The translations under genes and the position numbers were made by a program. The notes below the pieces were generated by a model. That model did not search any database. It was not told the origin of the DNA and saw nothing but the letters and a program-made list of their open reading frames with translations. A DNA stretch of 64,000 nucleotides from Erinaceus europaeus (lineage: Eukaryota > Chordata > Mammalia > Eulipotyphla > Erinaceidae), in the NCBI RefSeq assembly GCF_950295315.1, contig NC_080175.1, forward strand, positions 62,042,487-62,106,486. Direction: 5' to 3'. How positions within the stretch are numbered: the stretch's first letter is position 1; every line of letters starts with the position of its first letter. Positions 54,528-64,000 of this stretch are shown one piece after another.

Positions 54528-54701
54528 AGAGGCTCCCATAGCCTACAAGGAAGAAAAAGTACAAAAGAGGTTTTAATAGCCACTGTGCTTCAACTCAGAG
54601 GTTGAGATAACATTGAAACAACTGTTAATTTATACAACTGTGAGCTCTTTAAGTGCCTTACTTAGACACAAGTCAAACTAGGCAAGAGGGGTCAGTAGAT
54701 T
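54528..54701 (+). mobile_element. L1 5' region fragment
   Basis: Reverse complement of 22885-23035 with good similarity (GGCTCCCATAGCCTACA, GGAAGAAAAAG, GAAACAACTGT). So it is L1 5'UTR/ORF1-upstream sequence on the plus strand. The nearby ORF2 at 55026 on is probably part of the same decayed L1. Confidence 0.65.
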
Positions 54702-54716
54702 GAAAACTACAGAGAG

Positions 54717-55010
54717 GGAGTAGGGCGGTAGCACAGTGGGTTAAGTGCATGTGGCGCGAAGACCAAGGACCAGTCTAAGGATCCTGGTTCGAGCCCCCAG
54801 CACCCTAGCTGTAGGGGAATGGTTTCACAAGCAGTAAAGCAGGTCTGCAGGTGTCTCTCTTTTTCTCCGCCTCTCTGTCTTCCCCTCCTCTCTCTATTTC
54901 TCTCTGTCCTATCCAACAATGATGACATCAATTACAACAACAATGAAAAACAACAAGGGCAATAAAAGGGAAAATAAATAAATAAATAAATAAATATTTT
55001 TTTAAAAAAA
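54717..55010 (+). repeat. tRNA-SINE with TSD
   Basis: GGAGTAGGGCGGTAGCACAG, GGTTAAGTGCATGTGGCGCG, GGTTCGAGCCCCC B box, C/T body, ACAACAATG and (AATA)n tail. Flanked by GAAAACTACAGAGAG (54702-54716 and 55011-55025). Inserted in L1. Confidence 0.92.
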
Positions 55011-55922
55011 GAAAACTACAGAGAGAGGGACCTCATAACACTCTATATACAATGGTTAAGCCACAACCTGGAACCAGAAAAGACCTAGAATTGCCAAAAA
55101 AATAAGTCTTGAGAAGAAAAAGCACAACTAGAGGCATCACACTCCCAGATCTCAGATTGTAATATAGGGCCATTGTAATCAAAACTGCTTGGTACTGGAA
55201 CATAAATAGACACAGTGTCTAGTGGAGTATAATTGAGAGCCCAGAAGTAAGTCCACACGGATGGACACCTAATCTTTGACAAAGGTGCCCAGACTATTAA
55301 ATGGGGGAAGGGAGATCTCTTCAACAAGTAGTTTGGAAACAATGGGTTGAAACATGCAGAAAAACTGAAACTGAACAACTATATTTCACCAAATACAAAA
55401 GTAAATTCCAAGTAGCTCAAGGACTTGGATGATAGACCTGAAACTAGCAAATATTTAGGGTAAAATATTGGAATAAATCTTTTCCATAGTATAAATTTTA
55501 AAGACATCTTCAGTGAAACAAATCAAATTACAAAGAAGACTAAGGCAAGAATAAACCAATGGGACCACATTAAATTTAAAAGCTTCTGTACAGCTAGATA
55601 AATCAATGCCCAAACAAAGAGACCCCTCACAGAATGGGAGAAAATCTTTACACAGCATATATCAGACAAGAGGATAGTAACCAAAATATATAAAGAGCAT
55701 GTCAAACTCAACAAGAAAACAAATGACCCCATCCAAAATGAGGAGAGGACATGAACAGACTACTCATCATAGAAGATATCCAAAAGGCTAACAAACATAT
55801 GAAAAATGCTCCAAGTCATTGATTGTCAGAGAAATGCAAATAAGGACAACAATGAGATACTACTTCACTCCAGTGAGAATGTCATACATCAGAAAAAGTA
55901 GCAGCAACAAATTCTGGAGAGG

Positions 55923-56156
55923 TTGTGTGGGGACAAAGGAAGCCTCCTGTTCTACTGGTGGCAATGTAAATTAGAACAACCCCTGTGGAGATCAGTCTGG
56001 AGAACTCTCAGAAGGCTAGAAATGGACCTACGCTATGACCCTGCAATTCCTCTCCTGGGGTTATATCCTAAGGAACCCAGTACACCCATCCAAAAAGATT
56101 TGTGTACATGTATGTTCATAGCAGCACAATTTGTAATAGCCAAAACCTGGAAGTAA
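55923..56156 (+). pseudogene. L1 ORF2p C-terminal fragment
   Basis: Frame with [40 protein letters not shown] and AAQFVIAKTWK. The Cys/His motif is partly eroded (H to Y). It ends at a stop where the intact protein would continue. Confidence 0.85.
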
Positions 56157-56339
56157 CCCAGGTGTCTAACTACAGATGAATGTTTAAACATGTTGTGGTA
56201 TATACACACAATGGAATAATACTCAGCTATTAAAAATGGTGATTTCACTGTTTTCAGCCAATCTCAGATGGAGCTTGAAGAAATCATGTTAAGTGAAATA
56301 AGTCAGAAACAGAAGGATGAATATGGGATGGTCTCACTC

Positions 56340-56352
56340 ACAGGTAGAAGGT
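56340..56352 (+). repeat. Left TSD of the Jockey/CR1-like LINE
   Basis: ACAGGTAGAAGGT, repeated perfectly at 57618-57630. Confidence 0.92.
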
Positions 56353-57617
56353 TCTTCTTCTAGCGTTTGCCCTTCTTCCGTAGCCAGTCAACAGCGTCAG
56401 GTTGAGCCTGATGTAAAGTTTCAAGACCTCCTTTGAATCTGGAGAGGTGGCAGTCATTCACTATGTGGGTCATAGTCTGTCTGGAGCCGCAGGGGCAGTT
56501 CGGGTCATCTCTGGCTCCCCAGCGATGGAACATAGCGGCACAACAGCCATTGCCTGTTCGATAGCGATTGAGGAGGGCCCAATCATAATGTGCTAGGTCA
56601 AAGCCGGGTTGACGCTTGCAGGGGTCTGTGATGAGGTGTTTGTTCTTTACCTCAGCTGACTGCCAACTCTGTTTTCAAGAGTCTGGAACAGAGAAGTTCA
56701 GTGTAGGCGAAGAGGACCAGATTTGGTGACGAGACGTCAAGCGTTGGACAGGGTGGGCGAAGATATCCGCGTATATTGGCAGGTCCGGTCGACCGTAGAC
56801 TTGGGAAATGAACTTAGATGATGCCGCATCCCGATGATGAATATCTGGCGGGGCGATGTTGCTAAGAACTGGCAGCCATGGAACCGGGGTGGAATGAATG
56901 GTTCCAGAAATTATCCTCATGGAGGAATATAATTTGGAATCGACCAAGTGGACATGGGGGCTATGGAACCATACCGGGGCATAGTATTCTGCAGTGGAAT
57001 AGCATAATGCCAGAGATGATGATCGTAGTGTGGAATCGCTCGTGCCCCATGAGGACCTGGCCAGTCTTGCAATGATGTTATTCCTTGCGCCCACCTTTGC
57101 TGAAGTTTTTATGAGATGTTCGTGAAATGTCAGAGTGCCATCGAGAGTAACGCCAAGATAGACTTGCTGGGCTTCATGCCGGATTCTCGTATCGCCAAGC
57201 TGCACATTAAGCTCACTCGAGGCCGAGGCATGGTGTAGATGGAAAACTGATGATACCATTTTTGCAGTGCTAGGGATTAGTAGCCATTTTTTACAGTAAT
57301 CAGATATCAGAGACATATCTTTCGTGAGTGTTTCCTCGAGGATGTCAAACTTGGATGCCTGAGTTGCACAGCAGATGTCATCGGCGTAGATGAACTTCCT
57401 TGAAGAAGTTTCTGGGAGGTCATTGATGTAAATATTAAATAGCGTAGGAGCCAGAACAGAGCCCTGGGGGAGGCCACTTGAGACAAGTCTCCATCTGCTA
57501 GAACTTGTCACCCAGATGCACCCGGAATCTTCTGTTTTGGAGAAGAAACGATATAGTGTTGGCCACCCATAGAGGCAGGCATCTTGAGATCTTGAGGCTA
57601 CTGTGAGATCAACAAAG
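56353..57617 (-). mobile_element. Jockey/CR1-group-like LINE fragment, 5'-truncated
   Basis: 1265 bp on the minus strand with a perfect 13-bp TSD. It starts at RT motif A (5'-truncated) and ends TAG then GAAGAAGAA, a short repeat tail with no poly-A. It is GC- and CpG-rich compared with the L1 it interrupts, and one frame runs through it with a single TGA. Nothing else in the window is like it. Short-repeat tails are found in non-L1 LINE clades (CR1, L2, RTE, I, Jockey). Which clade it belongs to needs a phylogeny. Confidence 0.9.
56360..57616 (-). pseudogene. Non-L1 reverse transcriptase, RT motif A to C-terminus
   Basis: One reading frame from 57616 to TAG at 56362-56360, with a single TGA at 56677-56675. 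It opens at FVDLT (motif A aspartate), then SSGLPQGSVLAPTLFNIYIN (motif B region, PQGS at 57469-57458) and FIYADDI (motif C, YADD at 57388-57377). Thumb-like blocks follow: LGVTLDGTLTFHEHL and ALCYSTAEYYAPVWFHS. Past the TGA the same frame gives DWALLNRYRTGNG, a C-X-C ... H-I-V-x-x-C cluster and DWLRKKGKR. It would reverse-transcribe LINE RNA; without endonuclease and RT start it is dead on arrival. Distinct from L1 ORF2p in every motif. Confidence 0.9.
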
Positions 57618-57630
57618 ACAGGTAGAAGGT
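57618..57630 (+). repeat. Right TSD of the Jockey/CR1-like LINE
   Basis: ACAGGTAGAAGGT; L1 3' region sequence resumes immediately after. Confidence 0.92.
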
Positions 57631-57889
57631 GAAAAGCAAGATCAAAAGAGAAATGACTAAGCAGAACTTGAACTGGAGTTGCTGTATTGCACCAATGTAA
57701 AGACTCTAGGGTGGGTTGCAGGGATAGTAAAGATTGTGGAACATGATGGCAGAGGACCTAGTAGGGATTGTACTGTTATGTGGAAAACTGGGAAATCTTA
57801 TTCATGTACAGACTATTGTATTTACTGTTCACTGTAAAACATTAATCCTCTGATAAAAAAAAGAAAGAGAGAAGAGAGAGAGAACAATT

Positions 57890-60282
57890 TTCTAGGTGGA
57901 CACAGTTTACCTGCTACACAACTAAGTGCTGTCAACAAAAGAACAGCTCTCTGAGTGGACAATTAAAAAAAATTAAATTAGAATAAATAATATTTTATTT
58001 TGCAGAATGGTGAATAGCTGACTTGGATAGTCCATTAATTTGCCACATCTGTAACTTTGTTCCAAGCCTGTCCCCCAGTCCACTGAAGGGATCTCTGCTG
58101 CTATGGTCTCTTTCTCTATCTCCTGTCTCTTCTGATCACTATCTTAAAAATATTTTATTTTGCTTCAAAATTATATTATATACTATGAGCTAGATGGGTA
58201 AAACTTTTATTTTATGATATATTTACTACATTCAACCAACGAAATATGTTAGGAATTATCAACAGCATACAAAATTGAATATCTATGACATGAATGTATA
58301 GGATAAATACATTATTGCTATAAAAGTGTCTTGCATTTGTCTATAAAGGTTTTTTATTTAAGTGATATATAAAGAAGAAAAATAAAAGCATTAAGTTATA
58401 TATTGATAGATGAAGTAGAGACATGCTATTTTGGTTTGAAAATAAGAGACCTGAAAATCAAAAGTCACCATCTTAGAAAACCATTCCACTTTGATTATTT
58501 TCTGTTATTTATTAGACTACCGGAATGGAAAAATCTTAAGGACACATTTGAAATTCAGAGTATTATTTTACATATTTTTAAATATCTCTTCCCTACTATG
58601 AGAGAAGTATGAACTCTTTAAAATGTTAACTTCCTTTCCTGGCAACAAAAATATACACAGTCATAAAACTGACACCAAGGATTCATTTAAGGCAATGTTA
58701 ACTTATGAAGAGCAGCAATACATTAATGGCAGTTTTTAAAAAGATTTTAAATAATCTAGATAAGTCTTTTATAATCTCAAAAGCCATTATTAAATCACTC
58801 ATTAAAATAATTTTTGAATGAGGAAATACTTCTGAGCTGATATAGTTTATACAATTAACAGCTCAAGAATGTACTTGTATAGGGAATAAATTTTTCAGTC
58901 ATACATGTATTCAATTTAGAGACATAAATATGCCAGATTTATATGTATCCAATTCTTTTAAATTCAAAACTTAGTAATTACTGAATATTTAGCAGAGACA
59001 ATCAAATAAAAAATAACAAAATGTGCTAAAACCCATGAAAGAAAATAATTGAAGAGAAAGAGAAAGGTATGCCAACTGTGTTAAAACAAAGTTCAATGTG
59101 GTTATGTTGAGTTGATTACTTAAGCTTCAGTGGAATTTCCTAATTAGTACCTCGAATTAGGGAAGCAGAAAGAAAATTAATTTCTGCAAAAAAAACCCAT
59201 CACTTTACAAAATGTAAAAGAAAAGAAAAAAAATGATACTTTTCCATATTTGTAAAATAAAGTAAGGTCAGTGCAGGCACGTTCTTGAACTCTAATAATA
59301 AGATACTTACATTTTAGGTAATTAAGTGGTACTGAAAAAAATAAATGAGGTAAATATCATTATAACTTTTGTTTCATATTTTAAAACTTAAGCATGTGAT
59401 AAGCTGTTCTGATTTTATGTTTTAATTAGATCTATAATACTTCATAGAGGCAATATTTGGAGTCAAACAAGATTGTGTACCTTCTGAGTATTCTTATAAT
59501 GAATTGAATGTGTCATAATTTGTCACATTAAATTATTTTTTACTGCTTAATACTTTGACCCTCATGCTTCAAAGATAAGAATTGTGTTTCTGAGTTACCT
59601 GGGTAGGCCTCAACATTTCAAATGAAATATAATAACAATTACTTGGTGAATAAGTGAATGAATGGATCTCTCTCTCTCTGGAAAATACTTGCTGTCTGTC
59701 CATTACCTTTTATTTCTTTAAATGTCACTATAATCTATCCAATTGCTATGACATATACCTAGGAATTTCCTTTATTCCACTCTACATAACCTACATTAAT
59801 TTAGGAGGAGTTTCTCCCTCAGTTCTTTCTTTAAACTGAATCATGATTTTGACAGCTTTTCACAAGTTCAGCCATTGCTTGAATTAATACAGCATGGTAC
59901 TATTTTTCTTCCTTCAGTTTCTATTTGATGCTTGGCATTCAGACTATGTTGCTACTATCTTTGAGTTGATTATCAGGATCTGTATTTGCTTCTGAAATAG
60001 ACAGCTCTAAATAGCACTACTATCATTTAGCCATAAGAATCCAGATAAACTACAAAAGTAAGGCTTTTCTTGAACCCTATAACTCATTTTCCTCTGGGCT
60101 ATATGGAAAGTTCAATCTTCAGTCCCAAAATATGAACTTCACAGAAAAGCCAAGATGAAAAAATAATACCAGTATACAAACTGACCAACAAGAAAACTTG
60201 TATGCAGGAAAATTTTAGGGTAATTTACTATAATTGTAGTTAATGCAGTAAACTAGCAAGTGAAGCAAAGAATAACTGATGA
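57890..60282. other. Unannotated AT-rich sequence
   Basis: About 2.4 kb with no recognised repeat, RNA or coding signal. Confidence 0.45.
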
Positions 60283-60475
60283 GGGGCCAGGTGGTAGTAC
60301 ACTTGGTTGAGTACATGTTACAGTGTGCAAGGATACAAGTTTGAACCCCTTTGTCCTCACGTGCAGGGGGAAAGTTTCATGAATGGTGAAGTAGTACTGC
60401 AGGTGTTTATCTCCCCTGACTCTCTCAATCTCTGGCTATTTCTATGCAATAAAAAAATAACAAAATTTTTTAAAA
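60283..60475 (+). repeat. tRNA-SINE
   Basis: GGGGCCAGGTGGTAGTACACTTG, GGTTGAGTACATGTTA, AGTTTGAACCCC B box, ACGTGCAGGGGGAAAG, short C/T body and A-rich tail. Confidence 0.8.
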
Positions 60476-60597
60476 GAATAATTGATGATAGATGCCATCT
60501 GAGACATGAAATCTCATAAAAATAGTCCTTTATAGTATTATATGTGTCATTGTTTACCAGAAATGTAATAGGGAGTACAAGTTAAAATGGCAGATCC

Positions 60598-60840
60598 TGG
60601 AGGCTAGGAAGTGACTCACCTGGTTGAGATCATATAGTCTATGCAGAAGGGCATGGGTTGGAGCCCCCCGCCACCACATAAGAGTGTCTACAATAGCATC
60701 TCACCAGCCTTCTTTATCTCATCCTCTCTGTAAACATGAAAAAAGTAAAATGGGGGAAGGGACCAGGGTCAGGGGAGTATTGGAGGAACTGAGTCCCAGT
60801 GATAACCCTAGTTACTAAATAAATATGACATCTTCCATCC
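60598..60840 (+). repeat. tRNA-SINE, long form, diverged
   Basis: GAGGCTAGGAAGTGACTCACC, GGTTGAGATCATATAG, GGGTTGGAGCCCCC, short body, then the extra module GAGTCCCAGTGATAACCCTAG and an AAATAAATATGA tail. Confidence 0.72.
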
Positions 60841-60936
60841 ATTTAAAAATAAACTCATCTTTCTGTATCATAGTCTGTTTCTACCAGGACTTTGCTAGGG
60901 CTAGTGCTTGTGAAATTCCACTGCTGCTGTTGGACA

Positions 60937-61075
60937 TTTTTTTTTCTTTAATTTTTTTCACTTAGAGGGTAAGAAACAGAGAGGGAGAGATATAGACATG
61001 TGGTGGCTGGAAGTTTGAACCCATGTCTTTGCATATGGTAAAGTATGTGCACTACTGAGTGAGTTATTCCCAGTT
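60937..61075 (-). repeat. tRNA-SINE fragment
   Basis: Reverse: TTTTTTTTTCTTTAATTTTTTTC tail, GAAACAGAGAGGGAGAGATA body, complement of the B box (GTTTGAACCCATG) and head. Confidence 0.72.
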
Positions 61076-61079
61076 CTTC

Positions 61080-62660
61080 TATCACAATGATTGATTTTAA
61101 ATATTGTTAATAAATATATTGTCTTTGATATACAGAATCAACATGTTAATACATATATACTATTATAGTGTTATATTACAAAATAAAATTGAAATTTTAT
61201 GCCATATTTTGTTTTAAAGGGCACATCAGAGGGCTAGTGTGCATAAAAATTTTTCTACTATCAGAGAAGATAAAGTTAAAAATAAATGATTGGCAGAAAA
61301 AATTACAAAGCAATGAAATATTAGGGTCTTTTATAATTAATGTTAGTTGACATTTGGACTAGTTCTGTGTGGTACTCAGATGTAATTCCTCAGATACTAC
61401 TCAAGTTACATCTATGAGGATCTTTTATGGATAAATTGAACATTTTAATTGGGAAATTTAGCAAAGCAATTGTGCTTCCTAGTCTACCTCATAGGAGTCT
61501 TATTGTCTGTCCAACATCTTTCTTTCTCTGAGACTCCCCTAGGTGTTTCTGGAGTCTTGATTCTGTCAGTATGTAGACTGGAATTTGTACCATCAGATGA
61601 GCTGGGTCTTCAAATTGCCAACTACAAATCATAAAACTTCTCAGTCTCCATAGTTAAAAAGTCAATGTCTTATAATAAATCATTTTATATATTAAAAATG
61701 GAGAAAGAAATGAAAGTACCAGAGTTACATAAATAAACATACCACTACTAAAATTTTATGACATGCGGGACAAGAGTACATAGTCATACATATTTAGTAA
61801 CATATACATGTGACTAAATTCAAAAGAAGAGGAGGAATGGACTACAATAATATGATGGGCAGTGGCACACATGATGAATTTCTTATGTTAAATGAGTCTA
61901 AAGCAAAGGTAATCACCAGGAGCAACTTTAATTAAATTTAACTTATTTTTGTCTCCAAAGCATTATATCTACAATTTTAAAGTTAAAGTGCAGTCTATTT
62001 TTGTCTCATGTACTTACTCTCCCAATTCACTAGAACAATTTTAGACATATGGAAAATGTCCAGTGACTTTACAGTTGAAAAGAAAATATGAGAAGAATTT
62101 ATGAATTTCAATCATCATATGAATGAAAGTTTTTACCATTACTGTAATGTTAAAACTCAACAACCTAAGATTTCTTAGACTTGTCGAGAATTATAAAAGA
62201 TTCATTGTTCTTTATGAACATTTTTGGTAGTTGTATGATACCTTTGGTTTCAAGATATTTTAAAATGTTTAAGCTAAAGATGAGAAAAGGTTTAAAATAT
62301 ATTGAAATGTGCTGTAAGATATCTTAAGATATATAGCAGTATAACACAAAATAAATAGAGTACTATATATTTGTAGACAGTTCTGATCATTTTGATTATG
62401 AAGTGTTAATAATATAAAATTAAACACAACTATAATATATCTAGTGCAGAGAGGTGTATTATTTGTATTCATAATAATGTGCTGTAAGTATTGATATTAT
62501 TTGTTATCTGCTCTTACAATTGAAACAAATAATAATATGCTTTCAGTCTGAGACCAGAGAAAAAAATGTATAATGTTTTTCCCATCAATGTTCATAGATA
62601 CCATCCAGTTTACCCATGAAATTCTAGAATTATTGAGAAACAAGGTTAAGAACTTCTAAT
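61080..62660. other. Unannotated AT-rich sequence
   Basis: No gene or repeat recognised. Confidence 0.4.
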
Positions 62661-62664
62661 TCTT

Positions 62665-62862
62665 GGTGTCAGAAGATAGTTCACTCAGACAAGCACTCAG
62701 TTTACCAGGTGTGAGGACCTAAATTTGAGTCCCCAGTACCAGATAGGAGTACAAGAAATTGCATAAAGAAAGCATCATGAAAACTGGAACAGTGCTACAA
62801 TGCTGTTGTATATCTCCTTCTTCTCTCTCTCTACTGATAAAACCAAATTAAAAAAAAAAAAC
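62665..62862 (+). repeat. SINE, third-type related
   Basis: GGTGTCAGAAGATAGTTCACTC, GTGAGGACCTAAATTTGAGTCC, CAGTACCAGATAGGAGTAC, short C/T body and an A11 tail. Confidence 0.6.
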
Positions 62863-62972
62863 TGAGTTAGCTTGTCAGCTGGGGAAAATGGAATCACAAA
62901 CGTATCCCAACTGCTTCATATATACTCAAATGTGCTAATTTTAATGGTGGATAATAGTGTTATTAAAATATA

Positions 62973-63270
62973 GGGGCCAGGAGGTGGCACACTGGGTTAA
63001 GCTCACATAGTACAAAGCACAAGGACATGAAAAGGATCTAGGTTTGAGCTCCCAACTCCCCACTTGCAGGGGGGTCACTTCACAAGTGATGAAGCAATTC
63101 TACAGGTGTCTATCTTTGTTTCCCCCTCTCGATCTTCCCCTCCTCTCTCAATATCTCTCTGTCCTATGCAACTACAACAAAAATGGAAAAAAAAATGGCT
63201 GTCAGGAGCAGAGGATTTATAGTGCAGGTATGGAGCCCCAGAGATAACCCTAGAGTAAAAATAAAAAATC
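62973..63270 (+). repeat. tRNA-SINE, long form
   Basis: GGGGCCAGGAGGTGGCACAC, GGTTAAGCTCACATAG, AGGTTTGAGCTCCC, CCACTTGCAGGGGGGTC, body, a GGAGCAGAGGATTTATAG module and GAGCCCCAGAGATAACCCTAG before an A-rich tail. Confidence 0.82.
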
Positions 63271-63404
63271 AGCAATAATAGATGACCTATTGATGTATCC
63301 TATATTTATTGATTAATCATGTGTCTATGATAATTACATATACCTTTCCATATATCTACCATTCTAAAATATTTCTTTACCTATATTTTCACATACTCAA
63401 TAAG

Positions 63405-63909
63405 TGTCAGGAAATTGTGAGGAGCCTCACAAAGCACCCTGCATTTTTCTGCCTCCAGCAGCCTGGCATTCCTTAAAACATTATGCCAGCTCCCCCTCCT
63501 CCACCCTGCATCCCTGATACTATGGCCTATCTACATAATCATTGTTTTGCCTGAAAGACCCCCACCCACTCCATTTCTTTGATCTCCCTGCCCACAGGGT
63601 AATATTAATCCTACCAGTTAAAACCCTTAACAGTTGTTAAGGAAGTTCCTACCTTTCCAGACCCTTTTGCCTTTCTCCACCCCTTTCCTAGCCATTCCCG
63701 TTTCCGACTTGCCACTTCCAGGTCTTCCCTTTAAAAGCCTTGGCCTTCTGATAAATAAAGAATTGCATTGCCTTGCTGCAATGAGTTTGGTTCATGAGTT
63801 AACTCCCTCATGTCATTGAGTGAGTAGCAGCTCAGGCTGGCTCCAGTTGCATTCTCTCCAACCCAGAAAGTATGTGCCCAGGAAGAGGCACCTCCATGAT
63901 AGCCCAGCA
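63405..63909 (+). mobile_element. Solo LTR with perfect TSD
   Basis: 505 bp, TGTCAGG to CCCAGCA, flanked by AATAAG (63399-63404 and 63910-63915). It shares GCCAGCTCCCCC and the U5 stretch GGCTGGCTCCAG...TTCTCTCCAACCCAGA with the LTR at 49.7 kb. AATAAA is at about 63753. It belongs to the same broad LTR family as 3892-4350 and 49699-50093. Confidence 0.9.
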
Positions 63910-63957
63910 AATAAGGATTTTGTTCTTAAATTAAGGCTTATGGAAAATGTTATTTTG

Positions 63958-64000
63958 GGGAGCTGGGCTAAGCGCAGGTGGTGCAAAGCACAAGGACCGG
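63958..64000 (+). repeat. tRNA-SINE head, cut by window end
   Basis: GGGGAGCTGGGCTAAGCGCAG, GGTGCAAAGCACAAGGACCGG: the start of a main-family SINE. Confidence 0.72.

Larger units (their letters stand above)
55026..57870 (+). mobile_element. Decayed L1 ORF2/3'UTR, split by a different LINE
   Basis: ORF2 C-terminal half (55075-56260) and a start of 3'UTR (GAATATGGGATGGTCTCACTCA), interrupted at 56353-57617 and resumed at 57631 (GAAAAGCAAGATCAAAAGAG...) to an A-rich tail near 57860. Frames are broken by many substitutions, so it is older than the inserted LINE. Confidence 0.85.

Noticed and set aside
56353..57617. Contaminating invertebrate or microbial DNA
   Set aside because: A perfect 13-bp TSD made of host L1 sequence brackets it and the L1 resumes on the far side, so it is inserted in the host genome unless the assembly itself is wrong.

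Overview
This window is mammalian intergenic DNA built almost entirely from layered retrotransposons. I find no host protein-coding exon, tRNA or rRNA gene that I can support. The organism is most likely a eulipotyphlan, and I favour a hedgehog (Erinaceus-like). The main reason is a recurring tRNA-derived SINE whose head has a tRNA-like B box (GGTTCAAGCCCC or similar), followed by a C/T-rich body and an ACAA/ATAA-rich tail. The species call rests on recollection of this repeat style and not on any search.

Layout. 1-9.2 kb: L1 3' ends, SINEs, one solo LTR (3892-4350) and a 5'-truncated L1 (5998-8388). 9.2-14.8 kb: mostly unannotated AT-rich sequence with a few SINEs and a perfect-looking 30-bp hairpin at 12320-12400. 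14.83-19.35 kb: an L1 on the minus strand with target-site duplication (TSD), an intact-looking 5' end and 3' end, but no ORF1 or endonuclease region. 19.4-37.2 kb: a nested stack. An older L1 is interrupted by L1 tails; an L1 3'UTR is split by an ORF1/5'UTR L1 fragment; that fragment is split by an 8.8-kb betaretrovirus-like provirus on the minus strand (ERV-A, 23355-32192, TSD GTAGTC). Another L1 3'UTR is split by a 2.9-kb coding-poor provirus on the plus strand (ERV-B, 33595-36523, TSD GCAAGG). 37.2-49 kb: AT-rich sequence with SINEs, an L1 fragment and a retroviral LTR with three 30-bp repeats (47104-47541). 49-64 kb: L1 tails, a solo LTR (49699-50093), decayed plus-strand L1s, and a distinct non-LTR element (56353-57617). 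The window closes with a solo LTR (63405-63909) and the head of a SINE.

The repeats relate to each other. A roughly 300-400 bp unit found at least ten times in both orientations is the extreme 3' end of this genome's L1: at 6.0 kb and 14.9 kb it lies at the end of the 3'UTR of recognisable ORF2 copies. The SINEs show A-rich tails and TSDs, as expected if L1 machinery mobilised them. The LTR elements carry 6-bp TSDs and tRNA-Lys-like primer-binding sites, consistent with class II/betaretrovirus-like ERVs.

The most unusual item is 56353-57617 on the minus strand. It is a GC- and CpG-rich fragment of a Jockey/CR1-group-like LINE reverse transcriptase. Its frame is open from catalytic motif A to a natural stop except for one TGA. 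It has a short GAA-type 3' tail and a perfect 13-bp TSD, and it sits inside the 3' region of a decayed L1. It does not look like the host's L1, and a recent or horizontally acquired lineage is a real possibility.
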